64,000 nt of DNA from Ophiodon elongatus (GCA_016806645.1 JACSYO010000912.1:2774001-2838000); one strand, 5' to 3'. Positions 49,067-62,149 are shown, counted from the stretch's first letter. The notes: generated from the sequence alone by a model not told the origin. A program made the numbers and translations.

Positions 49067-52000
49067 CGCAGCTTGCAGAAATGACTGGGTTTGAAGTTGA
49101 AAGGGGAGGCAGGAGGAGAGGGGGGCCGTTGTGGTGAGTGAGTGAGTGAGTGCCTGTATGAGAAAAAAAGTGACTCAGTCAGAAGGCAACTGTGGGCCGG
49201 TCTCTCCTCCGGGATTTTGAATAATTAACAAGGATAAGGAAGTTGACTACTAGGTGCTCACTGTTTACTTTGTTTGGATTTTTTTCTGCCTCTGGAAGGG
49301 AAGTGAGGCTTTAGCTGGCCTAGCTCTCTGGAGGCTGGCGTGTTGGCAGTAGGATTTGTCTGGGACAGCGGCGTGGTTCCCGTGGGACTAGAGACAAGTC
49401 AAACCAGCCAAAGGCCAGTGAATCAGAATCAGAACCAACTTTATATGGTGGGAATCTTGTATACAAAACACCTGTCCTTTAAAGAAAGTCCCAAGTTGTA
49501 CACACAGAAATACAATCACACACAAACTGTGAGCTTGTGAATACAGACTGATGTCCTGACTAATTACTGTAATTAAAAGGACAAGAGACAATGATAGTTT
49601 GTTTAGGGTATGTAGGACATTGTTTTTCTTCCAGCAATAAAAAGTGTTGAACTATTCTTTTATTGGCTAGTCATCTATAGACATTAAGTGTATAGCTTTA
49701 CATTCTTGGAAAGACACTTATGTGCTTTCTTACCGAAAGATTGATACTACTCTCATGTGGCCTTCGTTGACTGAGCGGCTCTGTCCAACGGTAATACAAA
49801 TCTACCAGCAGCATTAAAGCTCACTAATTAACACATTGAATATTGTATGTTTAATCGGTACAAAGTGAAAACATTACACATTGTGCGTGTGAGGAACTTT
49901 GGCTTGGCTGGTCACGGTGACTTCCTACTAACCTGTCAAACCACAAATTGTCGTTTTTACTTTTAATTAAACAAACAAGATATGACATGTAAATACATTT
50001 TGTTACCTTTCTGCTAGTTTCCAGTCCTCTGTTTGTCATATTTAGCGTATAAACATGAGAGGGGTATTCTCATCTAACTCTCAGCAGAAAAGCGAATACG
50101 CATAATTCACAAAGTGTTGGATTGTTTAATGAATGAATGTAAAAGTTCATTCTTGACCTTTGAAATAGTAGTAGACCAAAAAAGTATCACTTGCTTTTTC
50201 AGCCACATTTCATAGTCTGCCCTAAGCAGTTTGGTTGTGTGTGTGTGGCTAGTTCAGCTGTCATTACCAGCAGCGACAGCGACGCGAGTATAGTTTTCAC
50301 CTGTCAGTCTATGCGTGTGTGTGTGTGTGTGTCATCACAATGGTCGTAGAGAATCCGACTTTAGCGGGAAGTACCACAGAAGAGCTTTTGAGTACTTTGC
50401 CAGATGTTTTCTTTTTCTGTCCGGGATAGCGTCACAATGGTGCAAGATGCAGTCACGAAACTAAATGTTCATTTTAATCTGAACTACAGGTTTGTAGCTG
50501 AGATCAACGATGTTTGAAGATGAATGTGGTCCGTGCAAAGGTGCCACAATTAGGTGGGTAGGAAGTGGTGGCAAAATGGTCTGTAGTTAAAATATATAAA
50601 ATCAGATGGGTGAAGCTTTTCACCATTCTGCTCCTATAAAGGGCCTCACAGAGAATATGACAATGGCACTGCGCTCAAGACCATCATTTTCATACAAAAA
50701 AACAAAACAAAACGAGTATGGCGGCTTGAGGAACAGCAGCTCAAAAAACAAACAAACAAAATAAATTAAAAGTAATTATGAAGTCTTGGCAAAACATTTC
50801 CGCTTATGATGCTGTCAAAAATTTAATTTGTTCCAAATTGCAGCTTGATCTGTAGGCACGCCCTGTATCATTTACTCTTGGTACAAAACTGTATTCAGCA
50901 TTTAAGTCTTTATACTGAGTGCCAAGCATTGCCATTTACATTGATTGATTAGTACATTGTGTGTGCTTTCCATTGGTGAGAAGCAACCAGTGTAGGTGGA
51001 GGGGTTTGGTCTGAAAACAACAGCCATCTTAACACGTAAAGGTCAAAGGTGCTGCAGTTATATAAATAGATGTTATCTCACCACATTGACATGACAGGGC
51101 TTTTTTCGCTGGATTGATGACAAGAGTAAATGCCAGTACTTCAAGACAAGCCTCCTTGCAAGAGTGTTTCAAGAACCACAAACATTTTTATGTACAGAGC
51201 AAACAACTCTGATACTAAAAAATATGCAAGCAGTGACAGACAAAAAAAAACCTGTCAAACAAGCTATCTAAACACATCTAAATCATTAGGAGAATTTTTA
51301 AGCCCCTACTTGAATTTGCACTGTAATTAAATGTTAGGCAGTCTCTTTCAGATTGTGCTGCATTGTATTCATGAGGAAATATGCTTGACTATTTAAAGAT
51401 GTCTGTAAACACCATTTAAACGTGGTGTGTGGTCTTCATTCGGAGGCCTGATCTCCTTTATGTGTACAAGTACATTATATTGAAAGATATGAGATACCGA
51501 GACATACCTATTTAATTTTGGAAAAGTTTTACATGTGTCAGTAACAAATTTGTTTGAATTGTCTCTCTGTCCTTGCAATTATATCAGAATGCTCTTTGAT
51601 GTGCTTAACTCTAATCAGCGGTCTGGTATCTAACGTTGCTGGCCAAGAAATGTGTTTTTGGGAACAACATTTCCTGATTAGTGTGATGACTCTTTATGAC
51701 TTGAAGGTGTGTATAAATCTACCAAGGCGCTTGCTGAATCAAGACTTTGTCAATATCTGCTGATCGCCCCGCATTTTCATTATATGACTGTCGTGTAATC
51801 AGTTCAAACTCAGCACTTGCGTTAGAGAAAGAGGAGCAGAGAGGGTAGGAAGTCACTTCCCGCCGGCCTGTCTGTGGTCTGTGTTTGTCAGTTGATTTGA
51901 AGCTGCTCCACCAACATGCTGTGACAGGAAAGGAATTAACTCAGTGAGGAGACAAAAATAAAAAAAAGCCCTCAAAGGAAGATGATTTTAAAAACTATTA

Positions 52001-52849
52001 AATGTGTGAATGCACATTCAAACCCACTGCAGTCAATTAAACTCTGACATTTTTAACATTTGGCACGTACAAGAAGCCTTTCGTAGCAGTTCAACTGTCA
52101 TATAAAACACAGTTCACAGTAACGGGAGATACACATGCTGTTCCTCTGAGTGGTTCAGGACGTCCAATAACCAGTGCACTGTTTTCTGCAAAGTAAGATC
52201 TCAAGATTTGCGTATTGCGCCTCTGTTTTGGCTCGAGCCAAACCACCTCTCAGGAGTGTCCGCAATCAAAGGATTTCCTGGTCTCAACTATATCTGATTC
52301 ACAGGCTGCAGTCGCTTTACTGACCAGGTTACTGCACCAATGCGTCACAGTGTGTAAATGTTCATCTAGATTTGGTACACTGCCGTAACCACGACAGTGT
52401 CATGTAAGACATTACTATGAGGTTCCAAATCTCTTGAGTTTGTATTTGTTTATGTTTGATATGAAATGGTTTACAGTTTTGAAAGAAAAGTGCTGAAAAA
52501 ATAAAGTAGAATACTTATGAGTGTACCATTCATTTCTGAGACCAGATCCCAACCTCTCGTGTTGACTTGGAATACGTAAAAACAGAAGCTGTAATTTGAC
52601 CCCAAAAAAAGTAATTTAACTGGAAAAAGCCGAAGTAGACTTTATGAAACTGCTGTTCCAAAAGTCGATAATGTTAATGCTAAAAAGTTGCAGTATCTAT
52701 CTTTTTACCTAGTTGCTGAATCTTCATGATATTTATCTAGATGTGCATTCAGATAAAATAAATAACTGATATAGGTCATGATCTCAGCCCTGCTTCTGTT
52801 TAAAGACCCCACTGTTTAAGATTTTGTTCTTTGGATCTTTTTGTTGTTC

Positions 52850-53245
52850 AGATAATTTACTTAACTAAAAGATAATTTACGTAACTAAAAGTAGATGAAA
52901 ATATTCCATCACAAGTAAAAGTCTTGCATTGAACAGTTTTACTTCAGCAGAGGTATTAGCAAACTAGTTATGCAGAATCACCTCTGTCAGTTATGAATAT
53001 ATTAGTGTCATCATTATGGAGGCATTAACATTTAAGTGGTAAGCTGATGTTGCAGATTGTCACAGTGGAACTAACTTGAATGACTTAATGTGCTGTTGGT
53101 TTTGTTGAATCTATAACAATGATATGTAATGATTCGATTGTATGTTTGGTCTGTAAAATCTTAATCTGAAAAGTAACACGAGTGACTGCTGTCAAATAAA
53201 TGTGAAGAAAAAAGTAGAACATGTCCTAAAATTGGAGTAGACGTA
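52850..53245. repeat. AGTAAAAGTA-type teleost repeat, copy 2
   Basis: AACTAAAAGTAGATGAAAAT, ACAAGTAAAAGTCTTGCATT and AAGTGGTAAGCTGATGTTGC followed by GTAATGATTCGATTGTATG-like sequence are the typical blocks of this repeat. Confidence 0.6.
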
Positions 53246-53519
53246 TAAAGTGAAATGAGTTACCCCAAAAACCATACTGTGCTGTTCCTCGCGACCACTA
53301 ACTGTTGAATGATACTTTACAAAAATACACATTTGCCTGAACTGTAGCAGAATGAAATGTATTAATAATCTTATTTTGCTTTAAAAATTTTTTTTAAAAA
53401 AAAAGTATAGTAAACTATTGGACATTTGGCCACTAACAGACTATCCCATTGAGCCTCGTGTTCTCTCAAGCAAGCCGCCCCTCACCTCCAGCCGAGTAGG
53501 GCGCATCTTCAAAGGGGGA

Positions 53520-53810
53520 GACGGCGCGCAGCAGAGGGCGGAGCCTGCAGGGACTCAAGACGCACAGCCTATCATAAAGTTTGTCACTCCTGAGAGCGCT
53601 GCTTACCTGTGCGCCAAAAAGCCCATATTGCCTCAGTTGGACCGTCAGCGATGAAGAAAATCAGATGAAATATGATGAGGATATTATTTTTCTCCGCACG
53701 TTTTTCGACGAAGGGAAGAAGCAGCGGAGCTGAGCTGAGATAAAGTGTCTCCAAACCAAAGTGCATTTATTCCAAAAAGAAAATAACTGCAGTAGCTCCA
53801 AGGACAAACA
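53520..53810 (+). promoter_or_regulatory. Candidate sp6 promoter and 5' non-coding exon
   Basis: A GC box GGGCGGAGCC at 53536-53545 lies in a locally GC-rich, CpG-containing stretch, followed by CCTATCATAAAG. The segment ends ACAAACAG|GTAAATC, a donor at 53811. It could splice to the acceptor at 58518-58519 (TTTCTGCAG) just before the sp6 coding exon. Transcript evidence would be needed to confirm it. Confidence 0.4.
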
Positions 53811-54164
53811 GGTAAATCGGGATTTCTTTCTTCGCCATCACTGCCACCTACATTAAGCGTTACTACTATATCTAATGAAATAACTTGATTATAAATTAAC
53901 TGATCTTCAATAACATTAAGACCTTGCTATACTAGTTTGCTCTTTTATTAAACTGGAACTATACATCAATATATGAGAAAATCAAAGTAATTTCATATTG
54001 AACGCAGACAAAAGAAAAAAAACACAAAGTTACTGTAGGTTTTGAATAAACAGAACATTTAGTAGATTAGCGCTAAACCAAAAATACATACATTCCCCAC
54101 AAAGAGACTATAGGAGCTGCCACGAAACCTAAACATTTTTTAATTTAAGTTTAAATTATTGTCC

Positions 54165-54221
54165 TTGTCTGTTGTATTTTGGAGAATGTAATTGAAGCAT
54201 TCTCCAAAATACAACAGACAA
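54165..54221. repeat. Perfect 24-bp inverted repeat (hairpin)
   Basis: The left arm 54165-54188 (TTGTCTG...GGAGAATG) is exactly reverse-complementary to the right arm 54198-54221 (CATTCTCC...CAGACAA), with a 9-base spacer TAATTGAAG. Confidence 0.97.
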
Positions 54222-54989
54222 TTTTAAGAAAAATGTAATGTTACCAGATAAAACACAAATATGTGTAAAATATAAAGTCTAGGTTTTCAGGTAAGTAGTG
54301 GATAAGTGTGGATTACATTTAACTGACAGTTTTCTGTACCTGTAGGAGTGAAGGGTCAGTGTCAATGGGATGTAACCTAATGTATTGTTTACTCATACAA
54401 ATAATTATGCAGATGTTATGTCTTAAAATGTTAATTTAAATAATGTTTCACAGGCAAATTATTAACAAATGATGGAGAATCACACCTGTATATTTCTTTT
54501 ATGAAAAAAGAATCAAGTCTGTACATTAATGCAGTTGAGAAGATTGGCCGATACTACTTGGTGCTGTTTGTTTTAAACGAATGTCTAATGTCATTATTGC
54601 TCCTTTTCCCTGTGAAGTAGATTGTTTTCATGTTTTCATGTTTTCAGGTTCCCGATAGGAACGATTCTGCAGGGACCTCGTGAAACCTATTAAAACTGGA
54701 GAATAAAGAAAGAGTTCCTGGATGTACAATAAAAGACAAATATGTAGTAAATGCAACAAAGGGAGAAGATTTTGAATTAAGATTATTTAGGACAAACAGT
54801 AATTTACAAAGTATACATGATATGATAATATCCATTAAATTAGTGTTACATATACATCGATCCGGACCGTCTGATTGGAGTTTTCATCAATTCTCTTTGT
54901 ATAGAAAGGGTTTTATTAAAAGATGACATGGCTTAACCATGCTGACTGACCAAGTGTTAGTCTTTCTTTTTTAATAATAATAAAAAAAT

Positions 54990-55115
54990 TAATTTTGGGG
55001 CATTTTATGCCCTTATTTGATGTTGGAGAAAGACAGGAAATGTGAGGAAAGAGAGGAGGGGATTGACATGCAGCAAATGATCCGGCCAGCTGGGAATCGA
55101 AACGGGGACTCGCTG
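54990..55115. repeat. SINE-like teleost repeat
   Basis: GAGAAAGACAGGAAATGTGAGG, read as two parts GAGAAAGACAGG and AAATGTGAGG, then GGGATTGACATGCAGCAAA and GGAATCGAAACGGGGAC, match the block order of a fish repeat with a tRNA-like GGAATCGAAC box B. Confidence 0.5.
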
Positions 55116-55194
55116 CTCAGGGTTTTTACAACCATATGGTATAGATAAAACATACAAGACATATCTTATACAAAGACATATAAGGTGAGATATA

Positions 55195-55645
55195 TGCAGT
55201 TGTGGAATAAATATTAAAATTATTTACTTCAGTAAAAGTAGCAATGCCACAAAGTAAAGTACAAGTCATGCATTCAAATTGTCACCAAGTATTAGCAAAA
55301 AAAATTTACTGAAAAATAAAAGTACCAATATGCAGAATGGCCAATGTAAATGTTATATTATCATATTATAAAATCAATATTATTGATATTTGAATATGTA
55401 AGTGGTACTTTAATTCTGTAAATGGTCAAGATGAAGTGACCTATAGTTGGGTAGTTTAATCTAAAACAATGCGTTTTGTTTTTTTAACTCATTGTATGTT
55501 TTGTATTTCAAAAATGTAATCGGAAAAGAAACTATAATGTTAGAAAAAAATAAAAGGTACAATATTACATGTATATAAAGTACCATTAAAATACTCAAGT
55601 GTAAAGACAGACCTTGAATAGATGTTTTTAGTAACATTGCACCAC
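55195..55645. repeat. AGTAAAAGTA-type teleost repeat, copy 3
   Basis: TTCAGTAAAAGTAGCAATGC, CCACAAAGTAAAGTACAAGT, AATAAAAGTACCAATATGCA and the end GTAACATTGCACCACTGCAT follow the same block order as copies 1 and 2. Confidence 0.65.
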
Positions 55646-58638
55646 TGCATATACGTATCTTGACAATCTGAATAGTAAATCCAATTTTAACTTGATGTGT
55701 CCCATTTTGTACTGACGCTTAATGTACAGCAGGTTGATCATTTGTAAATCAAATGTGAAACAGTTTTCTGGTTGCAGTGTGTCCACTCAGAAGAGTCGCA
55801 AAAAGCTTTTAAAGGCTGTTGTCACATTAACTGCACTCTGTACTGTATTAAAATATGCATCAGAAAACACATTGTGCTTGTGAATGAATAAGTGTCTCAC
55901 AGACGCTCATAAATAAGTGAGGATTTAAAGCCGTTATCCATATCTGAAATATCTCTAGAATCATACAGCTAAAGTGCAGAGCAGCAGTGATCACCCTTCC
56001 CTCTCCATCTCTGTATCTCACTCAGCGGTGCAACTGACATTTCAATTTATAATCCAGTCAAAGCATTTTATAAATTCTAATATAAAGTAAATTTTGTTCC
56101 CCCTCATTATTGCACCCACCAGATTTGTTACCGGTGTGGGGTCAGATTTTGGGCAATACACCGCTTCTAGTATGTTTTTGAGGCGTTCATGAGCATTTTC
56201 CCACACATGGTCACGTAGCAAAGGTCAGCAAGCTTTGGTTGTAACAGAAAAGTGTTTGAAGTTCATTGTGGTACACTCGTCTGACGGTTGACCTGACCCC
56301 TGTCAAATTGGTGTGCTCCATCTACTCCATCCATCTTGTCCTGTAAGCAGGTTAAAACAAACTTCTTGTAAATGCCATTTGACCCAAACTGGTTTGTCTG
56401 GAGTGTCCACAGACAGTCATCGTTGCGGCTTTAACTGGGCTATTCTATGTCTGGGATGAGATAGAATGGGGGACTTGTGGCAGGTAGAACGATTAAATTG
56501 GGCCTGTAAAGTATTTTTAAAGTGGACCTCAAAATGTATTAATGCAAAAGTTTAAACAAGCACGTTAGCAGTTTGAAATAAGCGTCTTATGGAAAACCCT
56601 AATCATTAAGCTCTCATATCAGAACTCAGGAACTCAGGAAAATTGCACTCATAGTAGTGTTTTTATTTTAAAAAAAAATCAAGGGAAACGTTTTCTCCCT
56701 CTCTGTGCCTCTTCCAAATGGCAGACTAGTAAACCGGTGTCTGTGCTGGGTCTTGGTCGGGCAGGTTTTATGACCAGAGCTCTGTCATTGCTCTTTACCA
56801 TCCTCCTCCTCCCAAGCCGCCGGCCCCCCGAGGGCCCCCCTATGCCAGCTGCTTCCCTTAGGAGCTCCTAGCGCTCCCAGCACTTTGGCGAATGGAGGAG
56901 GATGCTGCTGTCTTCGCTTGTTTACGGTTATGTCAGGAAGAGCAGAATGGGCCATTCCGTCGTGCATCTGAGTTGCATTCCCAAAAGATTAGAGAGCAGC
57001 AACTCTGGCTCCAGGCTGACATAAAAATAAATCAGCTTGACCTTTAACACAAGGCCTTTCATTAGGGAATTCCAAACTAATTGCTTTACAATTTCATTGC
57101 AAATAGAAGCATCTCTGAGTTGGTTTGAGTGAACCTTTGCGAATAATGTGTAATCCTCTTGGTTTCGCCGTATTGACTCAACAAATTGAGATCTACAGAG
57201 GGGATCCTTCACTGTCAGTCAGAGAGACACCACCTTTGATCTTAAGCAGATGCATGCTCCACCTGCCTCCAATGGATCTACATAACAGAGAGGAAGTACG
57301 TCTTCCACTGGAACTTGACCTCTTTCCTGGCAACCTTGTGCAGTTTGCTATGTCAGATATGGTTTCACAACAAGTGATCTCAAGACTTAGACACCAACCT
57401 CTGAAGCTTCAGCCTTCTTTACTATTTCCTGCTGTAAAGATAATTGTAGATGTTCAAGGATGGGGGTGGTGGAAATCAACAAGATTGTTTAGGGCTAGGG
57501 CATGTTTGGAGCTGAGTACAGGTCTCGCAGGCTGGTAGCTTCTTGTCATAGACTTCCACAGACTTGTCTAACTTTAACAAGCTTTGTGTCACCTTTGGAA
57601 ATCAGAGCCCCTCCTCTTGCTGACTGAAATTGTTGAGGTGGGCAGAAGTGTACAGTACATACTTGGAGTGTGTTGGGGACAGGATGCTGTTTCAGAGCGT
57701 GTGCCCATAATTATACACATAAAGTAATTGTTCTCATGTCATTGCTGGTCTCCCATTCTCAGGCTCCTGAATGCCGTCAGTCTGCAACTGTTGATGCTTT
57801 CTGCCGCCAGTGTGTAAGAGGTGGGCCGTTTTACGGGGCTGTTTTTGTAACTTGCCTGGAGGGCTGTTGTTGTAAATCATGTGTGATTCATAAAAAACAG
57901 GTTCCCCTGTCTGCCAGGTTTCACAAACCTCAGAGACGTACAAATAGACTTTGGCCTGCAGCCATACCTCCCTGGAACTTCTTCTTTTACCAAACTGCTC
58001 TCCTGTCAACACTCCCCTTCACTCTCGTCCCTCCCCCCATCTCACCAGCATTTATCCACCCCCCCCCCCCTCTGCTGCTTTTGCCTCTGCACAGGGCCAA
58101 TGATGTTGTTTTCTTTGCGCTTGTCTTTGACTGTCCTCCATGGGAAGTACCTGGCAGCGGATGCATGTGGCAGGCTTCTGCCTGGACACGTCTGTCTCCC
58201 CCTCTCTTCTGTCTCCTCGGCCATGCAGCGTGAGAACTGCAGTATCCATGGCAATGAAGGAGGTGTGCTCAGGGTTTAAATGTTGTCGACAGGAGGATTT
58301 AGGCCTGAATGTCTCACTTCTGAAGTTCAGAAACGTTAGATCAGCAGAAGCGGAGTAATTTCAAAGCCTTTTTAAAACGGGAAAAAAAAATGACCTCAAG
58401 GCTTCAAAGTCATTGCATGTGGTTAAGTGAAGTCTCTAAGAAGATACAACTGAGTGAGAAAGGCTGAGTTGATACCAGATTTGAAGAGATAACGGTTTGT
58501 CTGTTCTTTCTTTCTGCAGGTTTTTTTGATGCATCACCATCCTACCATGTGCTAATCTTCTCAGCGTTACCCAGAGAATAGTTAACACTTTGAGCGGGCG
58601 ACCTCATCAGCAGTCTTGCACCTGCACCAGCTTCTCTC

Positions 58639-59565
58639 ATGGCCCACCCTTACGAGCCTTGGTTACGGACAGCACCACCAAGTGGCAGCCCAGAAGACAT
58701 GAACATCCCCTCCTGGTGGGACCTCCACAGGGACGTCCAATCAGGGAGCTGGATCGACCTGCAGACAGGGCAGGGTGTCAGCTTGCCTTCAGTAAATCCA
58801 GGGAGCTCCATGGGTTTGCAGCACTCTTTGGGGCCCTACGGATCTGACCCGCAGCTGTGCAGCCTGCCCCAAGCTCAACTCGCTCCAGCCTCGCACTCAT
58901 CTCACCTCTTCCCACAGGATGGCTTCAAGATGGAGCCGCTGGCCCCTGAAATGCTGCAGCAAGAACCGTTCTCCCTGGAGGAACCACAGGAGAACGCCGT
59001 CTCAGCCCGCCCCAAGCCCCAGCGCCGCTCCTCTTCCAGAGGCGCCGGCCAGGCGGCGTGTCGCTGCCCTAACTGCGTCCATGCTGAACAGCTGGGCCAG
59101 AGCACTGACGACAGCAGGAGGAAGCACATGCACAACTGCCACATCCCTGGTTGTGGCAAAGCATACGCCAAGACCTCCCATCTGAAGGCTCACCTGCGAT
59201 GGCACAGTGGGGACCGGCCGTTTGTCTGCAACTGGCTCTTCTGCGGCAAGAGATTCACACGCTCTGATGAGCTGCAGCGCCACCTTCAGACACACACTGG
59301 TGCTAAGAAGTTCAGCTGCTCATTATGCCCGAGAGTGTTCATGCGTAATGACCACCTGGCCAAGCACATGCGTACACACGAGTCCCCGCCAGGACATGGG
59401 GAGGAGAGGGTAAATGGAGACGGGAGGATGGATAAAGGCTTCGATACACCTAAACCTCCTCAGTCCTCCTCAAACGTGTCTGCGTCCGACACCACGGAGC
59501 CTCCGCTGAAGCTGAAATGTGAGACAGACCCCTCCGTCTCAGGCGTGACAGGGCAGTCCGGCTAA
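58639..59565 (+). CDS. sp6: Sp6-type Sp/KLF zinc-finger transcription factor
   Basis: A single-exon coding region of 308 aa. ATG 58639 is preceded by in-frame stops at 58579 and 58591, and an acceptor at 58518-58519 marks a 5' UTR exon border. N-terminal motifs PSWWDLH (~25-30) and SGSWIDLQ (~35-42) are those of the Sp6-9 group, and HPYEPWLR at the start resembles an internal segment of mammalian SP6. The buttonhead box CRCPNC is at ~141-146. Three C2H2 fingers occupy ~167-189, 197-219 and 227-247, with DNA-reading helices KTSHLKAH, RSDELQR and RNDHLAK; these bind GC/GT boxes. Mammalian SP6 (epiprofin) is ~70 residues longer at the N-terminus; that part is missing here. Sp6 acts in the nucleus in tooth, skin and limb/fin epithelia. 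The adjacent scrn2 gene supports Sp6 over Sp5/7/8/9. Confidence 0.92.
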   Translation: MAHPYEPWLRTAPPSGSPEDMNIPSWWDLHRDVQSGSWIDLQTGQGVSLPSVNPGSSMGLQHSLGPYGSDPQLCSLPQAQLAPASHSSHLFPQDGFKMEPLAPEMLQQEPFSLEEPQENAVSARPKPQRRSSSRGAGQAACRCPNCVHAEQLGQSTDDSRRKHMHNCHIPGCGKAYAKTSHLKAHLRWHSGDRPFVCNWLFCGKRFTRSDELQRHLQTHTGAKKFSCSLCPRVFMRNDHLAKHMRTHESPPGHGEERVNGDGRMDKGFDTPKPPQSSSNVSASDTTEPPLKLKCETDPSVSGVTGQSG

Positions 59566-61680
59566 TTTCATCACTTTTAGAAGAGTTTTATTGCAGTTAA
59601 AGGTGAACATTTGTTCCCCTCTCTGTTATTGAGGAGTCATAGTTTTACAATAGAATAGAGAATAGAAAAAAGGTTTGGACAAACTTTCTCTGAGGAAAGT
59701 TGGATGGAACAGAGAGAGTGTTTGTCTGTGGTCCTGTGAATTTATCAACTGGGCTAACTCAGTGATAATCGAAATGTTATAGGACACAGAAAAAAAGGAA
59801 TTTGACTTATTCTGTGGATACAACGTTACTCTATTTACTTAAAATGGAAGGTGGCTAAAGGATTACAGCTTAAGCTACAAATACCAGTAGACCAAGAGAC
59901 TGGGACGAGATTACCTGAAGGTGGCTTGTTAACTTGTTTACAATGAAATTAATTAAATGCGTTACTGGAAGTTTTGGAGAAATGTTTGACTCCAACACAG
60001 TTTAATATAACAATTTCAAGGGCAGAATGCTTTTGAACGGAGAAAAAGAGACAGTGATACTTTGTCTCTAACTATCACCATATGTGTGTGTAGTCTACTG
60101 TGCAAGTTGTGATAAGACACTGGAATATAATACAGCATTTTATAAGTTTAAAAAAGGTCAATAGCCATTTGGAAGGTTGAAGGTTCATGCCACAAAACTG
60201 TGGTAATTTAAATAGTAGGTATGCAATAAGTAAAATAGAAGGTTACATAAACAGATTGAAAGTATAACTGACAACAATGCTGTACTGCGGCGGCATACCA
60301 TAATGTTGATAATATACTATATAATATAAAGAAATGGGAATTCCATGCACTACAATAGCTCATATTTACCAAAGAATTGTGCGTGGTTATGATGGTAAAA
60401 CACTTATTAATGAGAATAATCATACAGTAATAGAATGTGAATGTTGTTTTTGGTTACCAGATGGACCACAACAATGCAAAGAAACAGGAATTAAGTGTGA
60501 TGATGATGATGTGAAAAGAGTAAACTCACAAATCACAACTAATTGAGCCTAAAAATGAAAAGTGGTCAGAGCCGCTGAGGACATAATGTGATGCCCTCCA
60601 CCTCTGGCGCGTGAGAACAAGAGAGAAAGCTGAGCTGCATGATCACCAAAGCTGGACATGGAGAAAAACTGCTGCATGGTCCAATGGACTCCACAGGTCC
60701 ATCACTACAGGCTGCTGGTGCAGCTGAATGAAACTCAGTGGGTTGTTTACTACAGTGGCCTCTGCAGTCACAAGATGTAAAGCTGCACTAATCAGAATTT
60801 TAATATTAACAATGGAAAAAATGTGCCTGCGTGATGAACTCTGTTATTATCACTCAACTCGACAGCTCTAGTGAGTACACTATGTTTTAGGGTATTTGAG
60901 ATAGTTGTGTTTTTCATGCCTGCAACTTTACCGTTTTAGTTTAGTCTCACCGCTCTCATGAAAATCTTTACACGGTCAAAGTTGTACATACAGTTAGTTC
61001 TGCTGCCATCAAGTGGCCAAAAAGAAAATCTACTTTTAATAGCCCAAACGCGCAACAGAAAATCTTAAAAGAGCGATCCTTAAATTCAGGGCTGAAAAGG
61101 TTCAGGCGGTGGTTGAAGCAGTAGGTTGTCCTACCAATACTATCCAAGTGTACCTCAGTAAGTGGGGTTATACAGTTCTTCCAAATATCATCCACTTGAT
61201 AACCATTTGCATGTCTGATCAAGCTTTAGTCCCAAGCATCAACAAACAATGTGTTTGTCTCAAGGGCTTGTCTCTCAACACATTTAATTAAGTGCTGTTG
61301 GTGTGTCTGCAGTTTTTCCATGTTCACTGACACTCAACTCATTCAACAAAACACTTTTTGAAACATGTCTCTGAATTAGCATTCAGAGAAAGACTGTTAG
61401 CATTTTAGACAACACGAGCAACATAATTTGTTTAGTTTACTTGTTTGGAATAGTCAACTTTCATAATCAATAATATGTGATCAATAGTTCTGTAGCAAGC
61501 AGTGTAGGCAACTTTACAGTTTAAAACACTATTAGGATGTATGTAACCCATCACACTAGGCGCAGATTTCTATATATTTTTAGGGAGCTTGCATTATTGG
61601 AGGCTCACAATTGCTGTATTTATGTATAGGAGATAAGAAATGGAAGACTATGCTTAAACATTAGTCAATTATTGTGTATT

Positions 61681-61715
61681 GACTATTTCTATTATTTCTA
61701 ATAATAGAAATAGTC
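61681..61715. repeat. Perfect 16-bp inverted repeat with 3-base loop
   Basis: GACTATTTCTATTATT and its exact reverse complement AATAATAGAAATAGTC are separated by TCT. Confidence 0.95.
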
Positions 61716-61979
61716 TTCTTTTATGTTGGTCAGTAGAACAAAATTGACAACTTTGTTTTAATTTGTTGATGTAGTGAATGTTTAGTAGACTGTAATAAAA
61801 TAAGTTCTAAAACTTTTAATAAGTTAAGTATCATGATGTTATAACTTGTATTTAATCTATTATTGTCCTTTAAATAAAAAACTATATTCTGTGTCCATGT
61901 TGAACCTTTTTTTTTTTAACTAAAGATGTGCTAATTGTCAATTATTCTTTGCAGTTTAATTTGTACTCAAACACAACAG

Positions 61980-61980
<1 letters not shown>

Positions 61981-62030
<50 letters not shown>

Positions 62031-62052
62031 CAGTAATAGTAGTAGTAGTAGC
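61981..62052. repeat. (TTA)n microsatellite followed by (AGT)n
   Basis: About 16 TTA units, then about six AGT units after a CAGTAAT interruption. Confidence 0.95.
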
Positions 62053-62149
62053 AGAATAAAAACAAGTAAGTTCAATTTATTTTAGCACCTTAAATGTTTG
62101 TATCATAAATCAGATATTACACTGAGGATGGTTTCAATACAACATTCTC

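Larger units (their letters stand above)
53812..58519 (+). other. Proposed sp6 5' UTR intron
   Basis: About 4.7 kb containing a perfect 24-bp inverted repeat (54165-54221), a SINE-like repeat (54990-55115), a third AGTAAAAGTA-type repeat (55195-55645) and two unique-looking blocks at about 56.75-57.15 kb and 57.7-58.3 kb. Open frames of 137 and 187 codons here are unrecognised and lack supporting splice sites or homology. Confidence 0.4.

Noticed and set aside
57125..57538. 137-codon plus-strand open frame
   Set aside because: It begins at a non-ATG codon, has no recognised domain or convincing splice sites and lies in a likely intron.
57670..58233. 187-codon plus-strand open frame
   Set aside because: It begins at a non-ATG codon and has Cys-rich, low-complexity stretches including a C homopolymer; no homology recognised.
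58902..59295. Antisense open frames over sp6
   Set aside because: They are shadows of the GC-rich sp6 exon.
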